DNA of 64,000 nt from an uncultured Dorea sp. (GCA_900550865.1 URTM01000004.1:1-64000); one strand, 5' to 3'; positions 42,782 to 51,617 are shown, numbered from the stretch's first letter. A program made the numbers and translations. The notes: generated by a model from the sequence alone, not told the origin.

Positions 42782-43729
42782 TTACGATTTTTCTAATATT
42801 TTATTCAACGCCTCGATGAATGGTTTAAAATCTTCTACAATTACCACATCGGCATTCTTCATGATCGGCGCATGTTCATCGGTATTAACCGCTGCTATAA
42901 ATTTACTCTTTTCAATTCCCGCATAGAATGCTGCCGCACCGGACACACCTGCCGTAATACAGATCTCCGGATTCGTCATTGCTCCGGATACACCGATCAG
43001 GTGATTCATCGGAAGCCATGCATTCATTGCCGCCGGACGGCTGACACCCACCTGACCGCCGGTCTTATCAGCAAGTTCCTGTAAAATCTCAATATTTTCC
43101 TTTTTCGAGATTCCCCGTCCTGCCGCGATCAATACTTTGACCTCTTCCAGGCCTTCTTCCTGATCCTCCGGTTCAAAGCTTCGTTCTATAATATAAGCTT
43201 CATTCCCGCCACACTTATGTACTTCTGTAATCTGCATCTGTCCCGGATGCAGATCTACCTTCGCAAGTCCTTTTGCCATACTGATACAATACGGACCTCT
43301 TTTCATCCGGAATATTGCTTCCATATGATTGGAATAAACCATCTTACCGGCTTTTATCCCATCTTCTGTTCCATTCTCTATCATAATGCTGCTGACCGCC
43401 GTAAGAGAGCTGCCGTTAATTCTTGCTGCCAGTCTGACTGCCAGTTCTTCTCCTGAATAATCACTTCCAAAGATATATACAGCTTCCGGTTCTGCAAGCT
43501 CTTCCAATTCCTTCAAAACATTCTCCGGCACATATTCTTCTGCTGTCAGCACACTTACGTTCTCTGTAAGCTTTCCTTCCAGCTGTTCTGCATATGCTTC
43601 ATCTTTGCAGTACAGATAAGTAATCCCTTCTTCTGCTTCTGACAGATACGCTTCTTTGAACGCTTCCATCTCCTGCATTAGCTTCTGACAGTTCTGCAAG
43701 TATCCATTCAATACAAAATGATATCTCAT
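42782..43729 (-). CDS. etfA: electron transfer flavoprotein alpha subunit, first set (YgcQ-like)
   Basis: 315 residues. EtfA with the FAD domain: VLIAAGRGISKKENIEILQE, VGVSRPAAMNAWLPMNHLIG, ICITAGVSGAAAFYAGIE and AAVNTDEHAPIMKNADVVIV. The N-terminal domain is divergent (EEGITYLYCKDEAYAEQLEG). Overlaps its EtfB by 4 nt. In E. coli YgcQ/YgcR accompany YgcU, and the gene order here (YgcU, EtfB, EtfA) agrees. Confidence 0.92.
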   Translation of the reverse strand: MRYHFVLNGYLQNCQKLMQEMEAFKEAYLSEAEEGITYLYCKDEAYAEQLEGKLTENVSVLTAEEYVPENVLKELEELAEPEAVYIFGSDYSGEELAVRLAARINGSSLTAVSSIMIENGTEDGIKAGKMVYSNHMEAIFRMKRGPYCISMAKGLAKVDLHPGQMQITEVHKCGGNEAYIIERSFEPEDQEEGLEEVKVLIAAGRGISKKENIEILQELADKTGGQVGVSRPAAMNAWLPMNHLIGVSGAMTNPEICITAGVSGAAAFYAGIEKSKFIAAVNTDEHAPIMKNADVVIVEDFKPFIEALNKILEKS

Positions 43730-44529
43730 AATTCTTCCAGCCTGCCTTTCAGATAATTTTCGTAAAATTCTGCCGCTTTCTCTTCCGGTGTCCCGCCTTC
43801 GATCACCTTCGCCTCCCGGCTGTGTTCTACCACGTGCAGATCTATAAGTTCTACTCCGGAATCTTCTGCTTTCTCAGAAAATTCTGTTACGTATTCGATC
43901 GGCCGTTTTCCGCGGCTCATCTTATCTTTTAATGTTGGAACTCTTAAGTATGCACACGGCGCATTTCCCACAGCAAGTACGCACGGTGTCTTTACCGTCC
44001 AGATACGCTTTCCGTCTGCCGTCTCACTGATAACTTTCAGATGTTCTTCATCCACCGGCTCCATCCCGACTACCTGCGTAATACATGGCCATCCAAGCTT
44101 TTCTGCCGTCAGATACGGTGTCTTCCGGTTATTTCCATCCGAACTTCCGGTTCCCATGACGATCACATCCTGCATCTGTCCTTTTTGTACATAAGATGCA
44201 ACAATATCTGCAATTTCTTCCGGCACGAATACCTTATCTTCTTCTGCTTCTGCCCTGACTGCATGTTCAAAACCAAGTGCGTATAACGTCTTCAGGAAAT
44301 TTTCATGCTTCTTCTTTCCGACCGTCAATGCATTCAGTTCATATACGACGCCAAAGCCTTCTGATAAATCAGAAAGCTTCAGCATCATCTCCAGGGCACC
44401 TTCGTCATAACAATTCCACAATAATTTTACATACCCAGTATCTATATGTAACTGTTCATCTGGTGTCCAGTCTTCGTCTGCCACCAGATCATAATCTGAT
44501 ACAACTTTAAAACACCCTAATATTTTCAT
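43726..44529 (-). CDS. etfB: electron transfer flavoprotein beta subunit, first set (YgcR-like)
   Basis: 267 residues. EtfB/FixA family: MKILGCFKVVSDYDLVADED, NCYDEGALEMMLKLSDLSEG, VIVMGTGSSDGNNRKTPYLT, KTPCVLAVGNAPCAYLRVPT. It differs more from canonical EtfB than the second copy does, for instance in the nucleotide loop, so cofactor content may differ. Located 6 nt after ygcU and probably takes electrons from it. Confidence 0.9.
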   Translation of the reverse strand: MKILGCFKVVSDYDLVADEDWTPDEQLHIDTGYVKLLWNCYDEGALEMMLKLSDLSEGFGVVYELNALTVGKKKHENFLKTLYALGFEHAVRAEAEEDKVFVPEEIADIVASYVQKGQMQDVIVMGTGSSDGNNRKTPYLTAEKLGWPCITQVVGMEPVDEEHLKVISETADGKRIWTVKTPCVLAVGNAPCAYLRVPTLKDKMSRGKRPIEYVTEFSEKAEDSGVELIDLHVVEHSREAKVIEGGTPEEKAAEFYENYLKGRLEEL

Positions 44530-44535
44530 AAGCCA

Positions 44536-45993
44536 TTATTTTCTCAGAGGAATCAGTGTTCCCATGTTCATAATACCGTTTGGATCAAATGCCTGCTTTA
44601 ATGTTTTCAGCATGTAGTATGATGAGCCATACTCCTGTGGAGCATATTTTGCTCTTGCTTTTCCAAGTCCATGATGATGTACGATAGATCCGCCGTATTT
44701 GATAACCTGCTCGCAGATGATCTGGTTGATTCTGTCATGGTATTTGTTGATCTCTTCTTCTGGTGCACAGTCAACTACGTTGTAGTAGTATACGAAATAC
44801 ATATTTGTTCCGTTAATGTAGCTGTGTGAAGAATGTCCACCCATTAATGTCATATCCGGTACTTCTGCAAGAATTCTGTCGCAGGCTGTCTTGTAGATCT
44901 CATAAATGTTATCCCAGCTTCCGGAAACTTCTGTTGTGATACCGATATTGTGTGTAGCTTTGATCTCTTCTCTTTCCTGAGCAATCTGTTCTGGTCCCCA
45001 GTTCAGTCCGCTGTACCATTTCTCGATGAGCTTAGGATCTACTTCTTCAAGTTCAGGATGTTTGTACATCATTTCCTTGATTCCTTCTTCGATTGCTTTT
45101 GTGATGTTAGCCGGTCCTTCTGCCATCCAGATCAGGATTGCTTTATCTTCTTCCAGCCATGAGCTGAAGTGCTGCTGAGCATCCGGTGCATCATAAAGTC
45201 TTGCGAATGATGGTCTGTATCCAGCAACCATAACTTCACGTAAGCAGTCAAATCCAAGTTTCATCTGGTCATTGTCCAGTTTGAATCCGATGTAACGGTT
45301 GTTTTCCGGCTGCCATTTGAAGAGTTTTAATGTAACTTCTGTGATGAAGCAGAGAGCTCCTTCATTTCCACAGATGATGTGTCTGATGTCCGGTCCTGCT
45401 GCACGTCTTGGTACATTCTTGATTCTGCAGATCTTTCCGTTCGGGAATACTGCTTCCATACCAACGATCATGTCTTCGATTCCACCATATAATGTAGAGA
45501 ACTGTCCGATACTTCTTGTAGCTACCAGTCCACCGATCTGTGCAAGTGGTTTTGACTGTGGAGAGTGTCCTGTTGTCAGTCCTCTTTCTCTTAACATATC
45601 GTCAAGATCCTGAAGAGGTACTCCACACTGGCATGTTACCTGCATGTTATATTCATCTACTTTTAATACTTTGTTCATCATAGATCCGTCGATAACTACA
45701 GAATCTTTTAATGCTGTCTCAAGTCCGCCTTCAATTGCAGAGTGTCCTGTTCTTGGTACAACGTTGATCTCATTGTCATTTGCAAATGTAAGAACTTCTG
45801 ATACCTGCTCCGGTGTCTTTACATATACAACTGCTGCCGGAATTGGCTGTGTGTATACTTCACATACCTGTTCATATTTTCTATATCTGTCAATACTGCT
45901 GTCTTTTAATACCTGTTCATCTGTGATTACCTGTTCCTCACCAAGAATCTTTACTAATCCTTCTACGATCTGTTCTCTTGAAATAATTGCCAT
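44536..45993 (-). CDS. ygcU: FAD-binding dehydrogenase YgcU
   Basis: 485 residues. Closely resembles E. coli YgcU as I recall it (shared stretches such as NVPRRAAGPDIRHII, GHSPQSKPLAQIGGLVATRS, MLGGHSSHSYINGTNMYFVY), in the alkylglycerone-phosphate synthase/GlcD branch of FAD oxidases. FAD-binding region: VPRTGHSAIEGGLETALKDS and IGGLVATRSIGQFSTLYGGI; C-terminal VHHHGLGKARAKYAP carries conserved histidines, and the end is FDPNGIMNMGTLIPLRK. No substrate is established for YgcU to my knowledge. First gene of the ten-gene operon; leader B and its promoter lie upstream. The operon runs on with spacings of 35 nt or less, or overlaps, to 36821, then 88 nt to DUF89. Confidence 0.93.
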   Translation of the reverse strand: MAIISREQIVEGLVKILGEEQVITDEQVLKDSSIDRYRKYEQVCEVYTQPIPAAVVYVKTPEQVSEVLTFANDNEINVVPRTGHSAIEGGLETALKDSVVIDGSMMNKVLKVDEYNMQVTCQCGVPLQDLDDMLRERGLTTGHSPQSKPLAQIGGLVATRSIGQFSTLYGGIEDMIVGMEAVFPNGKICRIKNVPRRAAGPDIRHIICGNEGALCFITEVTLKLFKWQPENNRYIGFKLDNDQMKLGFDCLREVMVAGYRPSFARLYDAPDAQQHFSSWLEEDKAILIWMAEGPANITKAIEEGIKEMMYKHPELEEVDPKLIEKWYSGLNWGPEQIAQEREEIKATHNIGITTEVSGSWDNIYEIYKTACDRILAEVPDMTLMGGHSSHSYINGTNMYFVYYYNVVDCAPEEEINKYHDRINQIICEQVIKYGGSIVHHHGLGKARAKYAPQEYGSSYYMLKTLKQAFDPNGIMNMGTLIPLRK

Positions 45994-46121
45994 TTTATAA
46001 AACTCCTTTCAAACTTCCCTTTATATAGATGTTCTTCTTCCTTCTGACCGATGAGCCTCTATAAAACCAGATCTGTGCGCACCTGTTCTGATCTTATAGA
46101 AGTTATTGCATGCTTTGGCAC

Positions 46122-46202
46122 AAAAAAAAGAGAAAAGAAACCTGTCAGGAGACATACTCTGTCTCTCAGGTTACTTTTCTCTTAAAATCTCTTCGGTAAC
46201 TG
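46122..46202 (-). promoter_or_regulatory. leader B: conserved antiterminator/terminator element before the ygcU operon
   Basis: Minus strand: CAGTTAC (46196-46202), CGAAGAGATTTTAAGAGAAAA, GTAAC (46170-46174). The terminator pairs AGAGAAAAGTAACCTG (46167-46182) with CAGGTTTCTTTTCTCT (46129-46144), with an extra GAGAC/GTCTC hairpin at the tip, then TTTTTTTTG. The GTAAC needed for the GTTAC-GTAAC helix is part of the terminator 5' arm. Confidence 0.82.
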
Positions 46203-46207
46203 ATTTT

Positions 46208-46237
46208 AGTATAATGCCTTGGGTATCGGATTGTCAA
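46208..46237 (-). promoter_or_regulatory. promoter of the ygcU operon
   Basis: Minus strand TTGACA (46232-46237), 18-nt spacer, TATACT (46208-46213), then AAAATC and AGTTAC. Confidence 0.8.
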
Positions 46238-46312
46238 TTGTGCAGTATTGATGTTTTTAGCGCGTTGTTTTTATGCACATTGTACAGTTTATTATTTTTT
46301 TCTTATTTTTAA

Positions 46313-46341
46313 TTGACTTTTTATACAAAAGACGGTATAGT
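46313..46341 (+). promoter_or_regulatory. promoter of the MFS transporter gene
   Basis: TTGACT (46313-46318), 17-nt spacer, TATAGT (46336-46341), then CGAATC and AGTTAC. Confidence 0.8.
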
Positions 46342-46346
46342 CGAAT

Positions 46347-46402
46347 CAGTTACAAGAGTATGAGAGAAGTAACGCCGCCGGGCATTACTTTTCTCTTTTT
46401 TT
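46347..46402 (+). promoter_or_regulatory. leader A: conserved antiterminator/terminator element before the MFS gene
   Basis: CAGTTAC (46347-46353), AAGAGTATGAGAGAA, GTAAC (46369-46373). Terminator: AGAGAAGTAA (46363-46372) pairs with TTACTTTTCTCT (46385-46396, two-base bulge), then TTTTTTTG. The GTTAC-GTAAC pairing would break the terminator. Confidence 0.82.
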
Positions 46403-46549
46403 GTTATATGACATTCTATATCATATGATGACTGCAGCATCATATTGTGTTATGTCTGATCGTTATATAAGATGTATAAACAAAAAGATTATAACAGAAG
46501 ATACGCACGTTATAACATATGTCATAATGCTATTTATTGGAGGGAAAAC

Positions 46550-47785
46550 ATGAACAAATCTTTTATTAAAAAATACGGCACGCTGTTACTTCTGGCGGCC
46601 GGAGCCGGAATCATCTTCCAGCTTCCTTATATTCGTGAGACATTTTATGTACCTATTCAGAATGCGATGAATCTGACAGACGCTCAGATGGGTATGTTAT
46701 CATCCGGATATGCAACAATGGCAACTTTCTCTTACTTTGTCGGCGGTATTGTCGCAGATAAATTCTCTGCACGTAAGCTGCTTGCATTTTCATTCATTGC
46801 AACCGGTATCCTCGGATTATGGTTCTCAACCTTCCCGGGATACAACATCAGCCGCCTGATCTTCGTATTAATGGGTGTATCTACTGTTATTACATACTGG
46901 TCAGCTTGTATCAAAGCAACACGTTTACTTGGTGACAGCAGTGAACAGGGACGTCTGTTCGGTCTGCAGGAAGGTTTACGTGGAGTTATCAATGCCGCAG
47001 TTGTATTCGTAATGTCTGCCGCATTCGCTCATTATACAAATGAAGTTGCCGGTGCTGCAGCTGCAATCCGTATCTGTGCCGGTACACTGATCGTTCTTGG
47101 TATTCTTCACTACATCGTAATCGAAGATACCAAATCAGAAAAGACAGAATCTATCGCAACTGTAACAAAAGGTATGTTTAAATGCTTGCTGATCCCTAGA
47201 GTATGGGTTCTGATCGGTATTATCTTTACCGCTTACAGTGTATATGGATTAATTGGTTATGTTACAACATTTGCACAGCGTTTCTTCGGAATGACTGCTG
47301 CAACAGCTGCTACCCTTGGCGGTGTACGTTACCTGCTTCAGGGCGCAGGCGGAATCGTTGGTGGATTCCTTGCTGATAAATTCTCACGTGCGAAAGTTAT
47401 CGCTGTAGGATGTGTCGGACTTGCTGTTTCTTTTGCAGCTTATGTCTTCATCCCTGGAAATGCATCTGCACTCGGTGTTGTTATTGCAAACTTCTTCATC
47501 GGACTGGTATTCATCTATGCCGTAAGAAGTCAGTACTTTGCAATCCAGGATGACGCAGGTATCCCGATTGAATTAAGCGGACGTGTATCAGGTATCACAT
47601 CTGCAATCGGATATCTTCCAGATGTATTCATGTACACATTAGTTGGCAGCTGGATGGACAGCTACGGAAGAACAGGATTCAACATGACATGGATCTACGC
47701 TGCAGTTGCTGCTGTACTTTGTATCGTAATGGTAGTTCTGCTGAACGTGATCATCAAAAAGAATCCAAAGTCCATTGAAGAATAG
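46550..47785 (+). CDS. MFS transporter of the ygc-type island
   Basis: 411 residues from the ATG at 46550 (GGAGGG 5 nt upstream); the upstream frame has no box. About twelve helices in two halves, with family loops GGIVADKFSARKL (after helix 2) and GGFLADKFSRAKV (the matching position of the second half), characteristic of the MFS. It may import the substrate oxidised by YgcU and the SDR; the E. coli ygc region also contains MFS genes (ygcS, yqcE). Substrate unknown. Transcribed divergently from the ygcU operon and controlled by leader A. Confidence 0.9.
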   Translation: MNKSFIKKYGTLLLLAAGAGIIFQLPYIRETFYVPIQNAMNLTDAQMGMLSSGYATMATFSYFVGGIVADKFSARKLLAFSFIATGILGLWFSTFPGYNISRLIFVLMGVSTVITYWSACIKATRLLGDSSEQGRLFGLQEGLRGVINAAVVFVMSAAFAHYTNEVAGAAAAIRICAGTLIVLGILHYIVIEDTKSEKTESIATVTKGMFKCLLIPRVWVLIGIIFTAYSVYGLIGYVTTFAQRFFGMTAATAATLGGVRYLLQGAGGIVGGFLADKFSRAKVIAVGCVGLAVSFAAYVFIPGNASALGVVIANFFIGLVFIYAVRSQYFAIQDDAGIPIELSGRVSGITSAIGYLPDVFMYTLVGSWMDSYGRTGFNMTWIYAAVAAVLCIVMVVLLNVIIKKNPKSIEE

Positions 47786-47818
47786 ACAAGTGTCCATATC
47801 ATTTTCATAAATCTCTTT

Positions 47819-47846
47819 TGGCGGGTGCCGGTTGCGGCATCCGCCT
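47819..47846 (+). terminator. probable terminator of the MFS gene
   Basis: GGCGG.TGCCG-GTT-GCGGCA.CCGCC hairpin, followed by only a mixed TTATATTATATTTTTC, so termination may be imperfect. Confidence 0.55.
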
Positions 47847-47979
47847 TATATTATATTTTTCATTCTATTTTCCGATCGTTTCCCTGTCATATGACGATTC
47901 TTTTCTTCTTCGCTTCTTGCAGTTTTTCCCCCGTCATGATTTAATAAATATAATATTTATTTTAACGAAGGAGACTTAT

Positions 47980-48780
47980 ATGGCTACTTTAAATATATTA
48001 TATGAAGACACACACATCCTGGTCTGTGTCAAACCACATGGCATAGCAACCCAGAGCAAAAGCATCCTTTATCCGGACATGGTAAGCCTGATCAAGAATC
48101 ATCTGGCGCAGGCTTCCGGCACTTCCGGAAAATCCGGCGCACGAAAATCCAGTAGTTCCAGGAACTCCGGATCAGCTGATCCCTATCTTGCCGTCATCCA
48201 CAGACTCGACCAGCCCGTTGCCGGGATCCTTGTCTTTGCCAAGACACCGGCTGCTGCGAAGGATCTGAACAAGCAGTTACAGAATCAGGGATTTGGGAAA
48301 TATTACCGCGCCCTTGTCACCAATGCTCCTTCCGAGGGAGAAGGAACACTCGAGGATTATATGGTCAAAGATACCCGGACGAACACTTCCAGAATCTGTT
48401 CTGCAAAGGAAAACGGGGCGAAGATCGCACGGCTGCATTATAATACAGTTCCTGCTGATAATTGGCTGTTTACGATACCATCCAACTCCTCGCACAGCAG
48501 CATTTCCGGCACCTGTCTGCAATCATCTGACCCCACTGAAAAAAACACTGCTTTTCACGGAATAGAACTGGAGATTCACCTGGACACCGGACGCCATCAT
48601 CAGATTCGTGTACAGCTCGCAGCTATCGGCTGTCCGATCGTCGGAGATACAAAATATAACCCGGAACTTGCCGGCACAAAGGGCTGGCAGACAATCCGGC
48701 TGTGTGCTTATAAGCTGGATTTTAAACATCCGGTTACACATAAGACTATGCATTTTCAGTTAGAAGCCGATCCTGTATAA
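47980..48780 (+). CDS. RluA-family pseudouridine synthase
   Basis: 266 residues from the ATG at 47980 (AAGGAG 6 nt upstream). Isomerises uridines in rRNA or tRNA. The catalytic Asp is in AVIHRLDQPVAGILVFAKT; other motifs are ILYEDTHILVCVKPHGIAT, KYYRALV, and the C-terminal DTGRHHQIRVQLAAIGCPIV with GDTKYN. A Ser/Gly-rich insertion (about 43-65, SSSSRNSG) and a second polar loop near 170-190 make it slightly longer than usual, and no S4 domain is present. Target base unknown. Confidence 0.9.
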   Translation: MATLNILYEDTHILVCVKPHGIATQSKSILYPDMVSLIKNHLAQASGTSGKSGARKSSSSRNSGSADPYLAVIHRLDQPVAGILVFAKTPAAAKDLNKQLQNQGFGKYYRALVTNAPSEGEGTLEDYMVKDTRTNTSRICSAKENGAKIARLHYNTVPADNWLFTIPSNSSHSSISGTCLQSSDPTEKNTAFHGIELEIHLDTGRHHQIRVQLAAIGCPIVGDTKYNPELAGTKGWQTIRLCAYKLDFKHPVTHKTMHFQLEADPV

Positions 48781-48823
48781 TTTTTATCGATTAAAATAAC
48801 TGTCATCAACATTGGGTGTATGC

Positions 48824-48862
48824 AAAAAGAGGAGTGGGAAATTCCCGCTCCTCTTTTTCGCC
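48824..48862. terminator. bidirectional terminator between the rluA-type gene and spoVG
   Basis: AAAAAGAGGAGTGGGAA/TTCCCGCTCCTCTTTTT, nearly perfect, with A-run and T-run on the two sides. Confidence 0.9.
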
Positions 48863-48876
48863 GATACATATGCTAT

Positions 48877-49152
48877 CTATGCTTCTGCTACATCCTCTGT
48901 CAGTGCTTCTTCATATTTCTCAAGGATAATATTCTGAATGCGCTCTCTTGTTCCGGAGTTGATCGGATGTGCAATATCTCTATACTCTCCATCCAATGCT
49001 TTCTTGCTAGGCATTGCAATAAAAAGTCCCTTTTCTCCTTCAATCACCTTAATATCATGTACCACAAATTCCTCATCCATGGTAATAGAAACGACAGCTT
49101 TCAGCTTGCCCTCCTTTGCTACTTTACGCACGCGTACATCTGTAATCTGCAT
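48877..49152 (-). CDS. spoVG: septation/sporulation regulator SpoVG
   Basis: 91 residues. Small nucleic-acid-binding regulator. Family sequence is clear: MQITDVRVRKVAKEGKLKAV, FVVHDIKVIEGEKGLFIAMP, DIAHPINSGTRERIQ. AAGGGG precedes the ATG. It lies 41 nt after glgD with no terminator between, so it may share the glgCD transcript, and it ends in a bidirectional terminator. Confidence 0.97.
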   Translation of the reverse strand: MQITDVRVRKVAKEGKLKAVVSITMDEEFVVHDIKVIEGEKGLFIAMPSKKALDGEYRDIAHPINSGTRERIQNIILEKYEEALTEDVAEA

Positions 49153-49193
49153 TTTTCTAGCCCCTTTCTTCTAGCCTTTGCACCATTTTCTTC

Positions 49194-50312
49194 TTAAAGT
49201 GCATACCTCTCATTTTTTTCTACGACTACTCTCACACCATTTTCACCAACATAACGTGTATTTGCCCGAATCGTATCTCTGCTTTCCACAATGCAATTCT
49301 CAATATATACATTATCTCCGAGATAGACATCATTCAAAATAATGGAATTCTTAATGACACAGTTGTTCCCCACGAATGTCTTCTTGAAAAGAATCGAATT
49401 CTCGACTGTTCCATTAATAATGCTTCCGCTTGCCACAAGACTGTTCTTAACCATAGATCCCGGATTATACTTTGCCGGCGGCAGGTCACTGACCTTGGAA
49501 TAGATGCTCGGCTGTGTCCGGAAGAAATATTCCCGTACTTCTGGCTTCAGAAAATCCATATTTGTCTGATAATACGCATCCACTGTTGAAATGTTGCTCC
49601 AGTAATCTTTTATTTTATAACCGTAGATTTTCTTCAGATTCTTATACCTGATGAGAATATCGGTCACAAAATCATGTCTGTCATCTTCTGCACAATGTTC
49701 GATCAGATCGATCAGCTGGCGTCTTCTGATTACATAGATACCTGTTGATACAATCTGTGACTGTGCCACCATCGGCTTCTCTTCGAATTCTTCAATGCGC
49801 ATAGAATCATTCATTTTAATCGTTCCGAAACGGCTCGCATCTTCGTTCGGACCAAGTTCTTTACAAACAACTGTAATATCTGCTTTCTTTGCAATATGAT
49901 ATTCCAGCACTTTGTTATAATCCATCTTATATACTGCATCACCTGATGTAATAATAACATAAGGTTCATGACAACGTTTTAAGAAATCCAGATTCTGGTA
50001 TATGGCATCTGCCGTTCCGCGATACCAGTATCCGTTCTCTGCTGTGATCGTCGGGGTAAATACATAAAGTCCCCCCTGTTTTCTTCCGAAATCCCACCAT
50101 TTTGAGGAATTCAGATGTTCATTCAGTGAACGTGCATTATACTGCGTCAGAACTGCTACTTTCTGAATGTGAGAATTTGACATATTGCTGAGCGCAAAAT
50201 CGATTGCTCTGTAGCTTCCTGCGATCGGCATCGCCGCTACTGCTCTCTTATGTGTCAGTTCACGCATCTTGTTGCTGTTACCACCTGCTAAAATAATTCC
50301 AACTGCTCTCAT
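49194..50312 (-). CDS. glgD: GlgD, non-catalytic-type ADP-glucose pyrophosphorylase subunit
   Basis: 372 residues. N-terminal nucleotidyltransferase-like domain (GIILAGGNSNKMRELTHKRA) in which the canonical GxGxRL loop is altered, C-terminal left-handed beta-helix (NSILFKKTFVGNNCVIKNSI, GDNVYIENCIVESRD). In Firmicutes GlgD associates with GlgC and raises its activity. Overlaps glgC by 4 nt, so the two are translationally coupled. Confidence 0.94.
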   Translation of the reverse strand: MRAVGIILAGGNSNKMRELTHKRAVAAMPIAGSYRAIDFALSNMSNSHIQKVAVLTQYNARSLNEHLNSSKWWDFGRKQGGLYVFTPTITAENGYWYRGTADAIYQNLDFLKRCHEPYVIITSGDAVYKMDYNKVLEYHIAKKADITVVCKELGPNEDASRFGTIKMNDSMRIEEFEEKPMVAQSQIVSTGIYVIRRRQLIDLIEHCAEDDRHDFVTDILIRYKNLKKIYGYKIKDYWSNISTVDAYYQTNMDFLKPEVREYFFRTQPSIYSKVSDLPPAKYNPGSMVKNSLVASGSIINGTVENSILFKKTFVGNNCVIKNSIILNDVYLGDNVYIENCIVESRDTIRANTRYVGENGVRVVVEKNERYAL

Positions 50313-51583
50313 GCCTGTCCACCTGCCTTTATCAATGTTTCTCCACTTTCCAGTACTCCATCCGGGTAATCTTCTTTGGATGTTACGCCACTGACAGCAG
50401 TATTCTTTCCAATCTGTACGCCATCCGGTATCACGGATTTTTCACCCACAGCAACCAGTCCAAAGGAGTAGATCGCCGGTTTTAATTTGTTCGGCACATC
50501 GCTTCCGATACCAAATGTAACATTGTCTCCGACAATACAATTTTCAGCAATGATCGCCTTATCCACCACGCAATTCTTTCCGATTCTGGCGTCTTTCATA
50601 ATAATAGAATCCTTGATAACAGAACCTTCTCCTATAATAACACCGGATCCTATAATACTGTTATGTACCTCTCCGTACACTTCTGCTCCATTACAGATAA
50701 TACTTCTTTCTATCACAGACTGTGCGGAAATATACTGTGGCGGCAGGATCTCACTGTTGGTATATATCTTCCAGAACTCTTCATACAAATTAAATTCCGG
50801 AATAATATCGATCAGTTCCATATTGGCCTCCCAATATGATCCCAGCGTTCCTACGTCTTTCCAATATCCGTTATATTCATATGCAAATAATCTCTCGCCT
50901 TTATTGTGACAATATGGAATGATATGTTTTCCAAAATCACATCCCGGCTCGTCCTTCAATGTCTCAAGTGCTTCCTTCAACGCTTTCCATGAGAAAATGT
51001 AAATTCCCATGGATGCCAGGTTACTCTTCGGCTCTGCCGGCTTTTCCTGGAACTCCTGAATTCTTCCATCCTCGTCTGCGATAACGATTCCAAAACGGCT
51101 CGCCTCTTCCATCGGTACAGGCATTGCCGCAATCGTTACATCGGCATTATGTGCCTTATGATAATCCAGCATTACCTCATAATCCATCTTATAAATGTGA
51201 TCTCCTGACAAGATCAAAACATAATCCGGATCAAACTGCTCCATATAATCCAGATTCTGATAGATTGCATTCGCAGTTCCGGAATACCATTCACTGCTTC
51301 CGCTTCTCTCATATGGCGGAAGCACTGTTACGCCTCCGTAATTCCTGTCAAGATCCCATGGAATACCGATTCCTATATGTGCATTCAGTCTTAAAGGCTG
51401 ATATTGAGTCAATACACCTACCGTATCGATTCCTGAATTAATGCAGTTGCTGAGTGGAAAGTCAATAATGCGGTATTTACCTCCAAATGCAACGGCCGGC
51501 TTTGCAACTTTTGCTGTGAGAACTCCAAGTCTGCTGCCTTGTCCTCCTGCCAGCAACATTGCTATCATTTCCTTTTTCCTCAT
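50309..51583 (-). CDS. glgC: glucose-1-phosphate adenylyltransferase
   Basis: 424 residues. Makes ADP-glucose for glycogen. Seen: MLLAGGQGSRLGVLTAKVAK, FPLSNCINSGID, GTANAIYQNLDYM, LSGDHIYKMDY and a C-terminal beta-helix (SVIERSIICNGAEVYGEVHN, GIGSDVPNKLKPA). It leads glgC-glgD, possibly followed by spoVG. AAGGGGTG precedes the ATG. Confidence 0.96.
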   Translation of the reverse strand: MRKKEMIAMLLAGGQGSRLGVLTAKVAKPAVAFGGKYRIIDFPLSNCINSGIDTVGVLTQYQPLRLNAHIGIGIPWDLDRNYGGVTVLPPYERSGSSEWYSGTANAIYQNLDYMEQFDPDYVLILSGDHIYKMDYEVMLDYHKAHNADVTIAAMPVPMEEASRFGIVIADEDGRIQEFQEKPAEPKSNLASMGIYIFSWKALKEALETLKDEPGCDFGKHIIPYCHNKGERLFAYEYNGYWKDVGTLGSYWEANMELIDIIPEFNLYEEFWKIYTNSEILPPQYISAQSVIERSIICNGAEVYGEVHNSIIGSGVIIGEGSVIKDSIIMKDARIGKNCVVDKAIIAENCIVGDNVTFGIGSDVPNKLKPAIYSFGLVAVGEKSVIPDGVQIGKNTAVSGVTSKEDYPDGVLESGETLIKAGGQA

Positions 51584-51617
51584 GTCATCACCCCTTCTCA
51601 GTAGTCTTGCTTTTTTT

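Larger units (their letters stand above)
46000..46549. other. divergent control region of the ygc-type island
   Basis: About 550 nt with no gene. It holds two back-to-back promoters whose -35 boxes are 75 nt apart (46232-46237 minus; 46313-46318 plus), each followed by a leader of the shared type. The 75 nt between the -35 boxes is AT-rich with no recognised operator. Confidence 0.8.
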
